A DNA stretch of 64,000 nt, from contig NZ_LMBX01000018.1 in NCBI RefSeq assembly GCF_001439605.1, forward strand, positions 1 to 64,000, written 5' to 3'. This document shows positions 30,771 through 39,523 of this stretch, one piece after another. Below the pieces are notes generated by a model, which saw nothing but the letters and a program-made list of their open reading frames with translations, was not told where the DNA came from and did not search any database. Source of the DNA: Cytobacillus praedii. Its GTDB lineage: Bacteria; Bacillota; Bacilli; Bacillales; Cytobacillaceae. The translations under genes were made by a program, and so were the position numbers. Every line of letters starts with the position of its first letter. The stretch's first letter is position 1.

Positions 30771-31359
30771 TTTTTTCCCTCATTTCTATTTGTAAGATAA
30801 TTATAAGAGTGAAATCCTTGAGAGACAATTAATAAATTCATTTTTGGAACAAAAAGAATGGTATTATGTGATTTTTATCATAGTGACTTCTATATTTTCC
30901 TAATAGAATATAACAATAAATGCAAGCTTTACCAAAAGGAAATTCACCTTTGTATAACTCCAGACATTTTAATGTTTTTTCCACAAACATAATTTATTTT
31001 ATACAGAATCTAATAATGGGTTCATATAAAATCTTCACAATTCCTTTTTAGTATTCTCAAACACCAAGAGAAAAACTCATTTCTGCTAGTCTATCTATAT
31101 TTATGATTAAAGCTGAAAAACTTGAAAACAATTCAATTTTTTGAAAGCAAATATGGGACAAGCTATTTTGTTAATTGTTAGTACTATGCGTGTGTTGCGT
31201 AACATATATCGTAATACACAGTATTTTTACATAGAAGAAAGCGTTTTCAAAAGGGCGGTGTTTGCTTAATCATATTTAATGTAAAAAAGGTGGAATCTAT
31301 TCAATCACCAGCATGTTAATGGTCATTTTCAAAATTGCATATTGGGAGGGAATAAATTA
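30771..31359. other. 589-bp control region upstream of fixABCX
   Basis: AT-rich and without a supported gene. It holds the divergent promoters of the ZIP gene and the fix operon, a CcpA cre-like site at 31236-31249, and direct repeats CGTAAC/CGTAAT spaced one helical turn apart near 31200-31215. The long leader suggests complex control. Confidence 0.5.
31236..31249 (+). promoter_or_regulatory. cre-like site (CcpA) upstream of fixA
   Basis: AGAAAGCGTTTTCA matches the catabolite-responsive element pattern TGAAAGCGTTTTCA at 13 of 14 positions. It lies 110 bp before fixA. It implies carbon catabolite control of the fix operon; whether repression or activation depends on the unmapped promoter. 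Confidence 0.5.
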
Positions 31360-32181
31360 ATGCATATTGTCGTCTGTGTAAAGCAAGTTCCAGATACAAA
31401 GATAATTAAAATTAATCCAAAGACAAACACCCTTGATCGAAGGAGTGCTCCAGCAATATTAAATCCATATGATGCTCATGCAGTACAAGAGGCTGTGAAA
31501 ATTAGAAAAATGGTTGGAGAAGGCACCATTTCTGTCCTTTCGATGGGGCCGCCACAAGCTACAGCTGTCATCAAAAAAAGCATTGAGATTGGCGCCGATA
31601 AAGGCTATTTAATTTCTGATCGCGCATTTGCGGGAGCAGATACCTTAGCGACAAGTTATGCATTATCCAAAGCACTTGAACGAATAGCAAAAGAAGAACC
31701 AGTTGATCTAGTTATATGCGGGCTGCATGCGATTGATGGGGATACTGGGCAGGTTGGTCCAGGAATAGCCAGGAGAATGGATATTCCACCGGTAACAAAT
31801 GTTATCGAGGTCACCGAACTAAATGAAAAAGAAAAAACAATTCTATTAAAAAGGAAACTAGCAAATGGATATCAATTAATACAAGCTGACTATCCATGCT
31901 TAATGACGGTTGGAAAGGAGATTAACGAGATTGAGTATTCTCCGATGCCAAATATGATTAAAGCAGCAAGATATGAGCCAATCATTTGGTCGGTTAATGA
32001 TCTTGAAAATGTCAATCGGCCACAATTAGGATTAAAAGGCTCACCAACAATTGTCGGAAAAATGTTCACTCCTCCGAAACCAGAAGGCGGGAAAAGGCTA
32101 GAAGGAAATTCTGATGAACAAGTAAATCAGTTAATGGAAGTATTACAAGATAAAAAGGAATTATTCTTAACAGCTCGATAA
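31360..32181 (+). CDS. fixA: FixA, electron transfer flavoprotein beta-type subunit
   Basis: Encodes 273 residues; GGGAGGG ends 9 nt before ATG 31360. ETF beta family: MHIVVCVKQVPDTKIIKI at the start, NPYDAHAVQEAVK, and the AMP/flavin-binding loop GLHAIDGDTGQVGPGIARR near residue 120. The last 55 residues are longer than in ordinary EtfB (TPPKPEGGKRLEGNSDEQ). It heads a set with fixB, fixC and fixX, which marks it as FixA of the bifurcating FixABCX complex rather than the EtfB of fatty-acid oxidation. The complex splits NADH electrons between ferredoxin and quinone. Confidence 0.9.
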   Translation: MHIVVCVKQVPDTKIIKINPKTNTLDRRSAPAILNPYDAHAVQEAVKIRKMVGEGTISVLSMGPPQATAVIKKSIEIGADKGYLISDRAFAGADTLATSYALSKALERIAKEEPVDLVICGLHAIDGDTGQVGPGIARRMDIPPVTNVIEVTELNEKEKTILLKRKLANGYQLIQADYPCLMTVGKEINEIEYSPMPNMIKAARYEPIIWSVNDLENVNRPQLGLKGSPTIVGKMFTPPKPEGGKRLEGNSDEQVNQLMEVLQDKKELFLTAR

Positions 32182-32199
32182 TCTAATCATTTTAAATAT

Positions 32200-32379
32200 C
32201 TAGCTTCAGTGCCAATGCCCCTCGATGGTCTACAGCCAATCCTCCAAAAAAGGTTAAGAGCACCTTTTTCGTGAGGCTTGACTTATGCTTATCAGGGCTA
32301 AGAACAAAGGAAAGCTTCAATGAGTAATCCGCACAGGAAGAATCTGCATTTTAATTGTTCCGAAGGCGCTTATGCTTTT
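32200..32379. repeat. degenerate Bacillus-type intergenic repeat between fixA and fixB
   Basis: The stretch starts TAGCTTCAGTGCC and ends GGCGCTTATGCTTTT, with CCCCTCGATGGTC and TCAGGGCTAAG between. These blocks match a highly repeated intergenic element seen in many Bacillaceae genomes (consensus-like TAGCTCCAGCGCC ... CCCCTCGAGGTC ... AGGCGCTTTCGC). It forms RNA structure and may tune fixB expression. Identification is from memory of the consensus. Confidence 0.6.
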
Positions 32380-32397
32380 AAATTAGGAGGGGTCTGA

Positions 32398-33426
32398 ATG
32401 ATTGAGGAATACCGTGGGGTTTGGGTATTCATAGAGCAGAATGACGGAGAAATTGAGGGTGTCTCCTTAGAACTATTAGGAGCAGGAAGGAAGCTTGCTG
32501 ATAAACTGGAAGTTACTTTGTCTGGAGTATTATTAGGTCACGATGTAAAGGCACTTTGCCCTGAAATTATTGCATATGGGGCAGATGAGGTTTATGTAGT
32601 GGATCATCCCATTATGAAGGATTACCGGACAGAATCCTATATGAAAGGAATTATGCTTCTTGCAGAAAAGTACAAACCTGAGATTTTTCTTTACGGTGCC
32701 ACCCCAAATGGAAAGGACCTTGCAAGTGCAGTTGCGACTGATTTAAGCACGGGATTAACAGCAGATACAACGATGCTCGATGTTGACTTAGAAAAGAGGC
32801 TGCTTGAAGCAAGCCGTCCGGCATTTGGTGGAAATATCATGGCAACAATTTTATGTAAGAAGCACCGTCCACAAATGGCAACTGTCAGACCAAAGGTAAT
32901 GAAGGCACTAGATCGTGATACTAGTAGAACAGGTAAAATAATTGAAGAAGAAATAGATTTAAAAGAGGAAAATATGCGCACAAAAGTGCTAAAAGTTGTG
33001 AAGGATGTCACAAAGGTGGCAAGTTTAGCTGATGCACATGTGGTTGTTGCCGGTGGGAAGGGATTGGGCGACATACATGGGTTTCAGCTTATTCATGAAC
33101 TAGCAGATACAATTGGAGCAAGTGTTGGAGGAACAAGGGATGTAGTAGAAGCTGGATGGCTCCCTCATGAGCTTCAGGTCGGGCAGACTGGGGAAACGAT
33201 TACCCCAAAAATATATTTTGCTATTGGCATCTCTGGCGCAATCCAGCATGTCGTAGGTATGAAGAACTCAGAATTTATTATCGCCATTAATAAAGATCCT
33301 AATGCCCCTATATTTGATGTAGCTACTTATGGGATCGTTGGCGACGCAATGGAAATAGTCCCTAAGTTGATTGAACAATTCAAGAAGTTGCGTAAAGAAA
33401 AAGGCGGTGAAGTTAGTTATGTCTGA
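32398..33426 (+). CDS. fixB: FixB, electron transfer flavoprotein alpha-type subunit
   Basis: Encodes 342 residues behind TAGGAGGGG. The N-terminal ETF domain (residues 1-190) includes FLYGATPNGKDLASAVATDL. The C-terminal FAD domain has VVAGGKGLGD, ASVGGTRDVVEAGWLP, VGQTGETITPKIYFAIGISG and INKDPNAPIFDVATYGIVGD, all conserved for FAD binding. It pairs with FixA to form the flavin core. It overlaps fixC by 8 nt. The 216-bp gap from fixA is unusual for this operon and is filled with a repeat. Confidence 0.92.
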   Translation: MIEEYRGVWVFIEQNDGEIEGVSLELLGAGRKLADKLEVTLSGVLLGHDVKALCPEIIAYGADEVYVVDHPIMKDYRTESYMKGIMLLAEKYKPEIFLYGATPNGKDLASAVATDLSTGLTADTTMLDVDLEKRLLEASRPAFGGNIMATILCKKHRPQMATVRPKVMKALDRDTSRTGKIIEEEIDLKEENMRTKVLKVVKDVTKVASLADAHVVVAGGKGLGDIHGFQLIHELADTIGASVGGTRDVVEAGWLPHELQVGQTGETITPKIYFAIGISGAIQHVVGMKNSEFIIAINKDPNAPIFDVATYGIVGDAMEIVPKLIEQFKKLRKEKGGEVSYV

Positions 33427-34714
33427 AAAATTTGATGTCATCGTTGTAGGTGCTGGCCCGGCTGGAACTTCCTGTGCGTATACATGTGCAAAAAATGGAT
33501 TAAAAGTACTGCAGATTGAAAGAGGTGAGTATCCTGGCAGTAAGAATGTAATGGGGGGAGTATTGTATAGAAAGCAGATGGAAGAGATTATTCCAGAGTT
33601 TTGGAAAGAAGCACCACTTGAAAGACCCGTTGTTGAGCAAAGATTTTGGATGATGGATAAAGAATCAGTTGTTACTTTTGGTTACAAAGGTCTTGAATGG
33701 GGTGTGGAGCCATATAATAACTTCACAGTCCTCCGAGCACCTTTTGATCAGTGGTTCGCAAAGAAAGGCATTGAGCAAGGGGTATTGTTAATTACTGAAA
33801 CGGTCGTTTTGGAATGTATAGTGGAAAATGGGAAAGTAATAGGTGTAAGAACAGATCGCCCAGATGGAGAAGTATATGCAGATGTTGTGGTCCTTGCTGA
33901 TGGGGTCAATTCACTACTTGGAAAACAGCTGGGTTACCATAATGAGTTCCGTCCAGATGAAGTTGCCTTAACCGTTATGGAGGTAATTAATCTGCCTAAG
34001 GAAAAAATCAATGACCGATTTAATTTAGAGGATAATCAGGGCTGTACAATTGAGCTCTTTGGGGATTCTACGAAAGGGAATCTTGGAACAGCTTTTATTT
34101 ATACAAATAAAGAGAGTATTAATATTGGTGTTGGAACAACACTTTCAAGCATGATAAAAGCAAAATTAAAGCCCTATGATTTATTGGATTATTTAAAGAC
34201 GCATGTCATGATTAAGCCATTTCTTGAAGGCGGAGAATCTGCTGAATATTTAGCCCATCTTATACCAGAAGGAGGATATCATTCTGTTCCTAAAGTAGCA
34301 GGGAATGGTGTTTTATTAGTGGGAGATGCGGCCCAGCTTGTTAATGCAATCCATCGGGAAGGATCTAATATGGCTATGGCGTCTGGAAAAATGGCAGCTG
34401 AGACCATTGTTGAAGCAAAAAGCAGAAATGATTTTAGTGAATCAACTTTAAATATATATAGGGAAAAACTGTATGACAGCTTTATTATAAAGGATCTTGA
34501 AAAATATAAAGATGCGGCACATACGTTTGAAAATCATCCACAGTACTTTAAAGACTACGTGCCGATGATGAATCAGGCAGCTAGTAAATTTTTTACAGTA
34601 GATGGAACGTCTAAGAGGGAAAAGCAGAAACAAATCATGCGCAGTATCACAGGAGAAAGAGGTACTCTAAAGGTTCTTCAAGATATGTATCGTGCATGGA
34701 AGGCGGTGAAATAA
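33419..34714 (+). CDS. fixC: FixC, flavoprotein dehydrogenase (ETF:quinone oxidoreductase-like)
   Basis: Encodes 431 residues; GGCGGTGAAG precedes ATG 33419, inside the end of fixB. An N-terminal Rossmann fold binds FAD: DVIVVGAGPAGTSCAYTCAK (residues 6-25), then GVNSLLGKQLGYH and the second FAD motif GVLLVGDAAQLVNAIHREGS near residue 300. It passes electrons from FixAB to the quinone pool through FixX. The stop overlaps the fixX start by 1 nt (TAATG), so C and X are coupled. Confidence 0.92.
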   Translation: MSEKFDVIVVGAGPAGTSCAYTCAKNGLKVLQIERGEYPGSKNVMGGVLYRKQMEEIIPEFWKEAPLERPVVEQRFWMMDKESVVTFGYKGLEWGVEPYNNFTVLRAPFDQWFAKKGIEQGVLLITETVVLECIVENGKVIGVRTDRPDGEVYADVVVLADGVNSLLGKQLGYHNEFRPDEVALTVMEVINLPKEKINDRFNLEDNQGCTIELFGDSTKGNLGTAFIYTNKESINIGVGTTLSSMIKAKLKPYDLLDYLKTHVMIKPFLEGGESAEYLAHLIPEGGYHSVPKVAGNGVLLVGDAAQLVNAIHREGSNMAMASGKMAAETIVEAKSRNDFSESTLNIYREKLYDSFIIKDLEKYKDAAHTFENHPQYFKDYVPMMNQAASKFFTVDGTSKREKQKQIMRSITGERGTLKVLQDMYRAWKAVK

Positions 34715-34998
34715 TGTCGACAAAAACGATTGAGGAAAAACAGTATTTAATTCGTTTTAAGGCCGATAAGAAATCGCATTTAACAGTTTTGGATCATGAT
34801 GTATGTATGACGAAATGTCCAGATAAAATATGCACGATCTTCTGTCCAGCTGAAGTTTATAAGTGGGAAGGTTTAAGGATGCAGGTTGGATATGAAGGCT
34901 GCCATGAATGCGGCAGCTGCCGCATTGGATGCCCATATCAAAATATTAAATGGGAATATCCTAAAGGCGGACACGGAATTGTTTTTAGGTTAGCGTAG
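34714..34998 (+). CDS. fixX: FixX, ferredoxin-like protein
   Basis: Encodes 94 residues starting at ATG 34714 behind AAGGCGGTG. A ferredoxin-like fold with CMTKCPDKICTIFCPAEVYK and CHECGSCRIGCPYQNIKWEY; the second motif carries the 4Fe-4S cluster Cys set. FixX docks on FixC and delivers electrons to the membrane quinone, as in the C-terminal part of ETF:quinone oxidoreductase. The operon ends here at a strong terminator. Confidence 0.92.
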   Translation: MSTKTIEEKQYLIRFKADKKSHLTVLDHDVCMTKCPDKICTIFCPAEVYKWEGLRMQVGYEGCHECGSCRIGCPYQNIKWEYPKGGHGIVFRLA

Positions 34999-35015
34999 AG
35001 CTAATAAAATAGATT

Positions 35016-35053
35016 AAAAAGGAGCATTCACGAGTATGTGGATGCTCCTTTTT
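35016..35053 (+). terminator. fix operon terminator
   Basis: AAAAAGGAGCATTCAC / GTGGATGCTCCTTTTT stem with a 6-nt loop and T-run. Confidence 0.92.
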
Positions 35054-35180
35054 AATCTATAAGCCTAACTATTGATCTTAAGATATATCTTGTCAAAATA
35101 TAAAGGGGTTCTACTAAATCTATTCCAATATCAATGATATCAAATTTTTTGTTTGATTTTTTTTGTCCTTTACCCTTCAT
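35052..35180 (-). CDS. small basic protein, 42 aa
   Basis: ATG with GGAGGCG 9 nt upstream. The product has a very basic start (KGKGQKKSNKKFD), then an amphipathic part IIDIGIDLVEPLYILTRYIL and the end RSIVRLID. It looks like a peripheral membrane peptide. Pattern and ribosome site are good; no family was recognised. Its stop codon overlaps the fix terminator from the opposite side. Confidence 0.55.
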   Translation of the reverse strand: MKGKGQKKSNKKFDIIDIGIDLVEPLYILTRYILRSIVRLID

Positions 35181-35347
35181 AAAAAATCGCCTCCATATCT
35201 ATTCGTACGAAAAGGAGTTTGTAAAAGTTCCATTGATTTTCATTTTTCATTGCATTTTTTAATGGGAAAATTGAGTATATCTCTATATGTATGTTATTTC
35301 ACAAGAAGAACTAAAAAGAGGAAATCAAAAAAGGAAAAGTATTGATT

Positions 35348-35692
35348 TTAACTAACATCTTCTTTATTTTTTGTGGTGAACAACTTGCCGTTCTTGCCAG
35401 AGTGTTCCAATGCATTTGCATGTTCATATGCTTGATGAATACAATTATAAATAGAGGATGTGTAGCAGGAGGTATTCCATGAAAAGCTTCCATTTGCATC
35501 AGATGGATAGATCGTAACAATCCAGGTGTAAAATTCATTTTCTAAATCTTTTAGTTGCCCTTCAAGTGCGATAAGCCAATGAGTAGGTATTGTATGCTTA
35601 TGTTCCGAGGTTTCTTTATAATGATAAAGGTCATTTAATCCAATTGGAATTAATGCTTTTTGGTAAAAATCTCTATAGTTAGCCCCATTCAT
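35348..35692 (-). CDS. hypothetical protein, 114 aa
   Basis: ATG with AAAGGAGCGGG upstream, so the start is well supported. The product is polar and aromatic, with NYRDFYQKALIPIGLNDLYH, THWLIALEGQLKDLENEFYT and SFSWNTSCYTSSIYNCIHQA, ending in a basic tail. No signal peptide or membrane segment. No family was recognised; single gene. Confidence 0.6.
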   Translation of the reverse strand: MNGANYRDFYQKALIPIGLNDLYHYKETSEHKHTIPTHWLIALEGQLKDLENEFYTWIVTIYPSDANGSFSWNTSCYTSSIYNCIHQAYEHANALEHSGKNGKLFTTKNKEDVS

Positions 35693-35802
35693 TATTCCCG
35701 CTCCTTTCCGTAAAAAATAGTTATAACTTATTTTATTATATGTTAATAAGCGTCAATATTTCGAATAATATGTTAAAACTTTAAGAATGTTGATTTGGAA
35801 AT

Positions 35803-35843
35803 AAAAAAGAGGATCCCCATTGGGATATCCCCTCATTTTTTTT
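35803..35843. terminator. terminator of the MFS gene
   Basis: GAGGATCCC / GGGATATCCCCTC stem with A- and T-runs on both sides, able to act in both directions. Confidence 0.75.
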
Positions 35844-37074
35844 AAGAATTCCACTCATTTACCTTTTGATCAGATGGCAGCAGCAGGGTAAGGAGTCCCA
35901 ATAATGGCAAGAAGCCAGTCAAAATCATTGTGTTTGAAATGCCAATTCTATCTGCTAAATAACCTATGACGATGGAGCCGATAGCTCCCATTCCAAAAGC
36001 AAGTCCTACCGTTAAACCTGCCATCGTACCGATTTTTCCAGGAACAAGCTCCTGTGCGTATACAACAGTTACAGAGAAGCTTGACATTAAAATAAACCCT
36101 GTAAGCAAGAGAAGTATAAAAGCAGCGAATGGTGGTACAAATGGAATAAGAATCGTTAAAGGTGCGGAGATAATCATTGACAGGAATATGATTAGTTTCT
36201 TACCAAACCGGTCTGCCAATGGCCCGCCGAAGAATGTTCCGAGAGCACCTGCTACTAAAAATGTGAAAAGAAAAATTTGAGATTGCTTGATTGAGAAAGA
36301 ATATGTCTCAATCGTATAAAAGGCATAATAATTTGTCATTCCAGATATATACCAGGAACGTGCAAAGATTAAGAATAGGATAAGGACTAATGAAAACCAT
36401 ATTGCCTTTGAAAGTCCTTTTTGATTGGCACTCTCTTTTTTGTTCGGTTTTTTTTGTAAAGCATTATGCGTCTCTAAGGTCTTCGCATACCAAAAAGCGA
36501 TATATAGTAGCAGACCAACAGCGACAGCAGCAACAGCAGTAAACCAAGCAGCACCAATTTGACCTAATGGGACGAGAATTAATGCAGTAATCAGCGGGGC
36601 CATTGCTTGCCCGCTATTCCCTCCCACTTGGTATATAGACTGAGCCAGACCGCGTCGTGAGCCAGCTGCTAAATAGGCAACTCTAGAGCCTTCAGGATGA
36701 AAAATTGCAGAGCCAAGACCGATGAAAAGAACGGAGAGGACAATCCATTCAAAACGTGGTGCAAGTGCAAGGCCGAGTACTCCACACAATGTAAATGTTA
36801 AACCGATTGGCAGCGCAAAAGGCATTGGTTTCTTATCTGTCACCATACCTATAACTGGCTGTAGAATAGAAGAAACCATGTTTAACGCAAATGCGATTAA
36901 TCCAAGCTGTGTAAATGATAGCCCCATAGACTTCTCCAATATTGGAAACATGGCTGGAATAATTGCCTGAATGGAATCATTTAAAAGGTGACAAACACCA
37001 ATGATAAATAATATTTTGTAGGATGTTTCACGATTCTGTGCCATTGTCCGGGCAATGGCTGCTGTGTTGCTCAT
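35842..37074 (-). CDS. MFS transporter, fosmidomycin-resistance (Fsr) type
   Basis: Encodes 410 residues with 12 membrane helices. The start FIIGVCHLLNDSIQAIIPAM and PILEKSMGLSFTQLGLIAF are characteristic of the Fsr branch, as is IFHPEGSRVAYLAAGSRRGL near residue 130 and YQVGGNSGQAMAPLI. The family exports fosmidomycin and other small toxic compounds using the proton gradient. It is transcribed alone and has no regulator next to it, though a histidine kinase follows on the same strand 160 bp upstream. Substrate unknown. Confidence 0.88.
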   Translation of the reverse strand: MSNTAAIARTMAQNRETSYKILFIIGVCHLLNDSIQAIIPAMFPILEKSMGLSFTQLGLIAFALNMVSSILQPVIGMVTDKKPMPFALPIGLTFTLCGVLGLALAPRFEWIVLSVLFIGLGSAIFHPEGSRVAYLAAGSRRGLAQSIYQVGGNSGQAMAPLITALILVPLGQIGAAWFTAVAAVAVGLLLYIAFWYAKTLETHNALQKKPNKKESANQKGLSKAIWFSLVLILFLIFARSWYISGMTNYYAFYTIETYSFSIKQSQIFLFTFLVAGALGTFFGGPLADRFGKKLIIFLSMIISAPLTILIPFVPPFAAFILLLLTGFILMSSFSVTVVYAQELVPGKIGTMAGLTVGLAFGMGAIGSIVIGYLADRIGISNTMILTGFLPLLGLLTLLLPSDQKVNEWNS

Positions 37075-37189
37075 TGTTCAGGACTCCTTTAAATAAGATT
37101 TAAAAACATTTTGGGTCTCTAAATATATATAATACAAAAAATCTATAGTTTTCAATATTATTTTGATTATTAAGGTAAACTAATGTTTG

Positions 37190-37230
37190 TAAAAAGAAAT
37201 AGAGCCATTTTCGATTGGCTCTATTTCTTT
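37190..37230 (-). terminator. terminator of the KinD-like gene
   Basis: AAATAGAGCCA / TGGCTCTATTT stem with an 8-nt loop; T-run on the minus strand. Confidence 0.85.
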
Positions 37231-37233
37231 ATT

Positions 37234-38736
37234 TTAATCATTTTTTTTGAGCGGTAAAAAAATATCAACTTGCGTTCCTTTATTCACTTTGCTTGTTAAG
37301 TGAATTTCTCCGCCAAAAGACTGGATAATCCTTTTGCAGACTACAAGACCTAGTCCAGTTCCAAACTCCTTAGAAGTGTAGAATGGCTGGAAGATTTTTT
37401 CAAGTGCTTCATCAGGTATTCCTATTCCGGTGTCGGTTATTTTTATATGGCACTTGTTTGGAAGCTCGATAAGCTTAACTGTTAACAAGCCGCCAGCCTG
37501 CATGGATTCAAAAGCATTTTTTGTTAAGTTAAGCAGTACTTGCTTTAATTGATCTTTTGTGCAATCAATAAGCAGCGGCACATCTGGGATAATTGACTGA
37601 TATTTTATATTGTTTAAATTTGCTTCAGAAATAATTAAAGGTTCTATATCAATGATGATTTTACGCAAATCCATGATTTCTGTTTTTTGAGCGGTAGGCT
37701 TACCTAAAATAAGAAATTCACTGACAATTTCGTTAATACGGTTAATTTCATCGTTTATGACAGAGAAGTAGTATTGATCTTGTTCATTTGTATATTTTTC
37801 ACTTAAAAGTTGGACAAGTCCTTTAATACCTGTTAACGGATTTCGGATTTCGTGGGCTGTACTTGCCGCTAATGTTCCAACAAGTTCGAGCTTTTGAAGT
37901 TCATTTTCCTTTTTCTCTTTTGCTGCCTGCCTTTTAAGCATTAAATATTTGATGAATAGAAAAAGAATATGAAATGCAAAAATGATTTGAATAATGATCA
38001 TGATCGCATTTTTTATTAGTTCATTGATGTTTCTTTTTGGTACTTCAACTTTAATGTTCCAAGGAACTCTATCTATAGGAATGGAAATCGAGTGATCTTT
38101 GGATAGTTCGTCAGTACCGTCGATATTAATATCCATTATCACAGCCCCAGTTGGGTTGGTAACCGAAAGCTTAGTATCAGGAGTAAGCACTTTCATAATA
38201 TTTTGAACATAATCAACTCGTAAATGTGCAATAAGAATATACACTAATTGGCCCTTTTTGTCTAAAACAGGTTTCCCAACTCCAATGACCTTTTGACCAT
38301 TTATCAGTGTTTCTTGATGATCAGAAATAATAAGATCCTTTGTGCGGTTAATTTCCTTTATATATTCATTCTCTGATAAATTTGAATCCTTTAAGAAGGA
38401 ATTAGATCCAGTAATAACTGTTCCATTCGGATCAAGTAAATAAATGCCTCCATATCGTGGGTCCTTCCAATGGGTTTTGAGCAGGAGCGGCTCAATTTTT
38501 TCCGGCGTTTGTGCTACAGTTTCTGCAGTTATAGCGAGTATATCTAATGAAGTTACGGTTTCAGCAATAAATTGATCCCAGCTTTTTTGATGAATGGATG
38601 CAACCCAACGCGCTTGCTCTTTCCGCTCGTGGTTATCAAGATCAATTGCTTTATTAAAGTAATATAATAGACTGATAAGTGTTGGAATAATAACTATGAT
38701 AATGTATAAAAGGAAATTTTGATTATGTCTTTTCAT
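37234..38736 (-). CDS. kinD: membrane histidine kinase, KinD-like
   Basis: Encodes 500 residues. TM1 (FLLYIIIVIIPTLISLLYYF) and TM2 (AIMIIIQIIFAFHILFLFI, about 245-263) enclose a double-Cache (dCache) extracellular sensor of about 210 residues. HisKA has the phosphorylated His in AASTAHEIRNPLTGIKGLVQ; HATPase has NLTKNAFESM, DTGIGIP and GTGLGL. The domain order and the place next to an MhqR-type gene and clpE/ykvI match B. subtilis KinD, which feeds phosphate to Spo0F and links sporulation to matrix and medium signals. It has no partner regulator gene. The ligand of the Cache domain is unknown. Confidence 0.82.
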   Translation of the reverse strand: MKRHNQNFLLYIIIVIIPTLISLLYYFNKAIDLDNHERKEQARWVASIHQKSWDQFIAETVTSLDILAITAETVAQTPEKIEPLLLKTHWKDPRYGGIYLLDPNGTVITGSNSFLKDSNLSENEYIKEINRTKDLIISDHQETLINGQKVIGVGKPVLDKKGQLVYILIAHLRVDYVQNIMKVLTPDTKLSVTNPTGAVIMDINIDGTDELSKDHSISIPIDRVPWNIKVEVPKRNINELIKNAIMIIIQIIFAFHILFLFIKYLMLKRQAAKEKKENELQKLELVGTLAASTAHEIRNPLTGIKGLVQLLSEKYTNEQDQYYFSVINDEINRINEIVSEFLILGKPTAQKTEIMDLRKIIIDIEPLIISEANLNNIKYQSIIPDVPLLIDCTKDQLKQVLLNLTKNAFESMQAGGLLTVKLIELPNKCHIKITDTGIGIPDEALEKIFQPFYTSKEFGTGLGLVVCKRIIQSFGGEIHLTSKVNKGTQVDIFLPLKKND

Positions 38737-38853
38737 TTAATGACCCCATATTGTAAGTTTAATACCAGTATAGTATATCATTAATAGGAATTTTTCGTTT
38801 TATTTTATCAATATATTGAAAAAAATGATAACTTATCAAAAAAGGAATAAAAA

Positions 38854-38882
38854 TTGACATGTGCTCTTTGTTTTTCTATAAT
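38854..38882 (+). promoter_or_regulatory. consensus promoter of the MarR gene
   Basis: TTGACA (38854-38859), 17 bp, TATAAT (38877-38882): an exact sigma-A consensus. Just downstream, GAATTC ... TTAATTC forms an imperfect palindrome near the start point, a possible site for the regulator itself. Confidence 0.85.
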
Positions 38883-38941
38883 TTATTTAGAATTCAAGAT
38901 AAATTAATTCATCATTATAATTAAAAAGGATTTGGATAAAG

Positions 38942-39385
38942 ATGAGTTCTGATCAAGTCAACCAATCATTAAAATTATTTATTGTGCTGTCACGTGCCTA
39001 TCGCGCAGTAAATGAGAATGTTAACAAGCTTATTCATTCATATGGACTTAATCCTACTGAGTTTGCAGTTATGGAGCTTCTTTACCATAAGGGAGATCAG
39101 CCCCTGCAGCAAATTGGCGGGAAAATTTTGTTAGCAAGCGGAAGTATAACGTATGTAGTAGATAAGCTTGAACAAAAAGGATTGTTAAAAAGAGTTGCCT
39201 GTCCTAAAGATAGACGTGTTACGTATGCTCAAATTACAGAGAAGGGCAAGTCCTTTATTGAGGATGTATTTCCTGATCATGCTAAGCAAATTGATATGCT
39301 TATGTCCGGACTTTCGGAGGATGAAAAGGAATCAGCAATTATGATTCTGAAAAAGCTGGGATTATCACAGTCTAGCTTTGAATAA
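38942..39385 (+). CDS. mhqR: MarR family regulator, MhqR-like
   Basis: Encodes 147 residues. Winged-helix MarR domain: NPTEFAVMELLYHKGDQPLQ, recognition helix region ILLASGSITYVVDKLEQKGL, and the wing RVACPKDRRVTYAQITEKG. Size and neighbourhood (KinD-like kinase before, clpE and ykvI after) match YkvE/MhqR of B. subtilis, which represses genes against quinones and diamide. There is no Cys in the N-terminal helix, so it is unlikely to be OhrR. It has a perfect sigma-A promoter, suggesting strong but autoregulated expression. Targets are not in this window. Confidence 0.82.
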   Translation: MSSDQVNQSLKLFIVLSRAYRAVNENVNKLIHSYGLNPTEFAVMELLYHKGDQPLQQIGGKILLASGSITYVVDKLEQKGLLKRVACPKDRRVTYAQITEKGKSFIEDVFPDHAKQIDMLMSGLSEDEKESAIMILKKLGLSQSSFE

Positions 39386-39399
39386 TAAGCGAGTGAAAG

Positions 39400-39425
39400 C
39401 ACGGCCAACGAATGGCCGTGTTTTT
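39400..39425 (+). terminator. terminator of the MarR gene
   Basis: CACGGCCA / TGGCCGTG stem with a 5-nt loop and five T residues. Confidence 0.9.
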
Positions 39426-39523
39426 AATTTTTATATTTTCGCTGCCTTTTGCAGGAAATTATTTAAGGCTGTCGAAATATTTTAAGTGGATTATTAATTA
39501 GTGTAAACAAAGGGGGCAATCGA

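Noticed and set aside
31342-34998. Calling fixA/fixB the etfBA pair of fatty-acid oxidation
   Set aside because: The linked fixC and fixX genes and the long FixA tail show a FixABCX complex.
38942-39385. OhrR instead of an MhqR-type regulator
   Set aside because: The reactive N-terminal Cys of OhrR is missing, and the neighbours fit MhqR.
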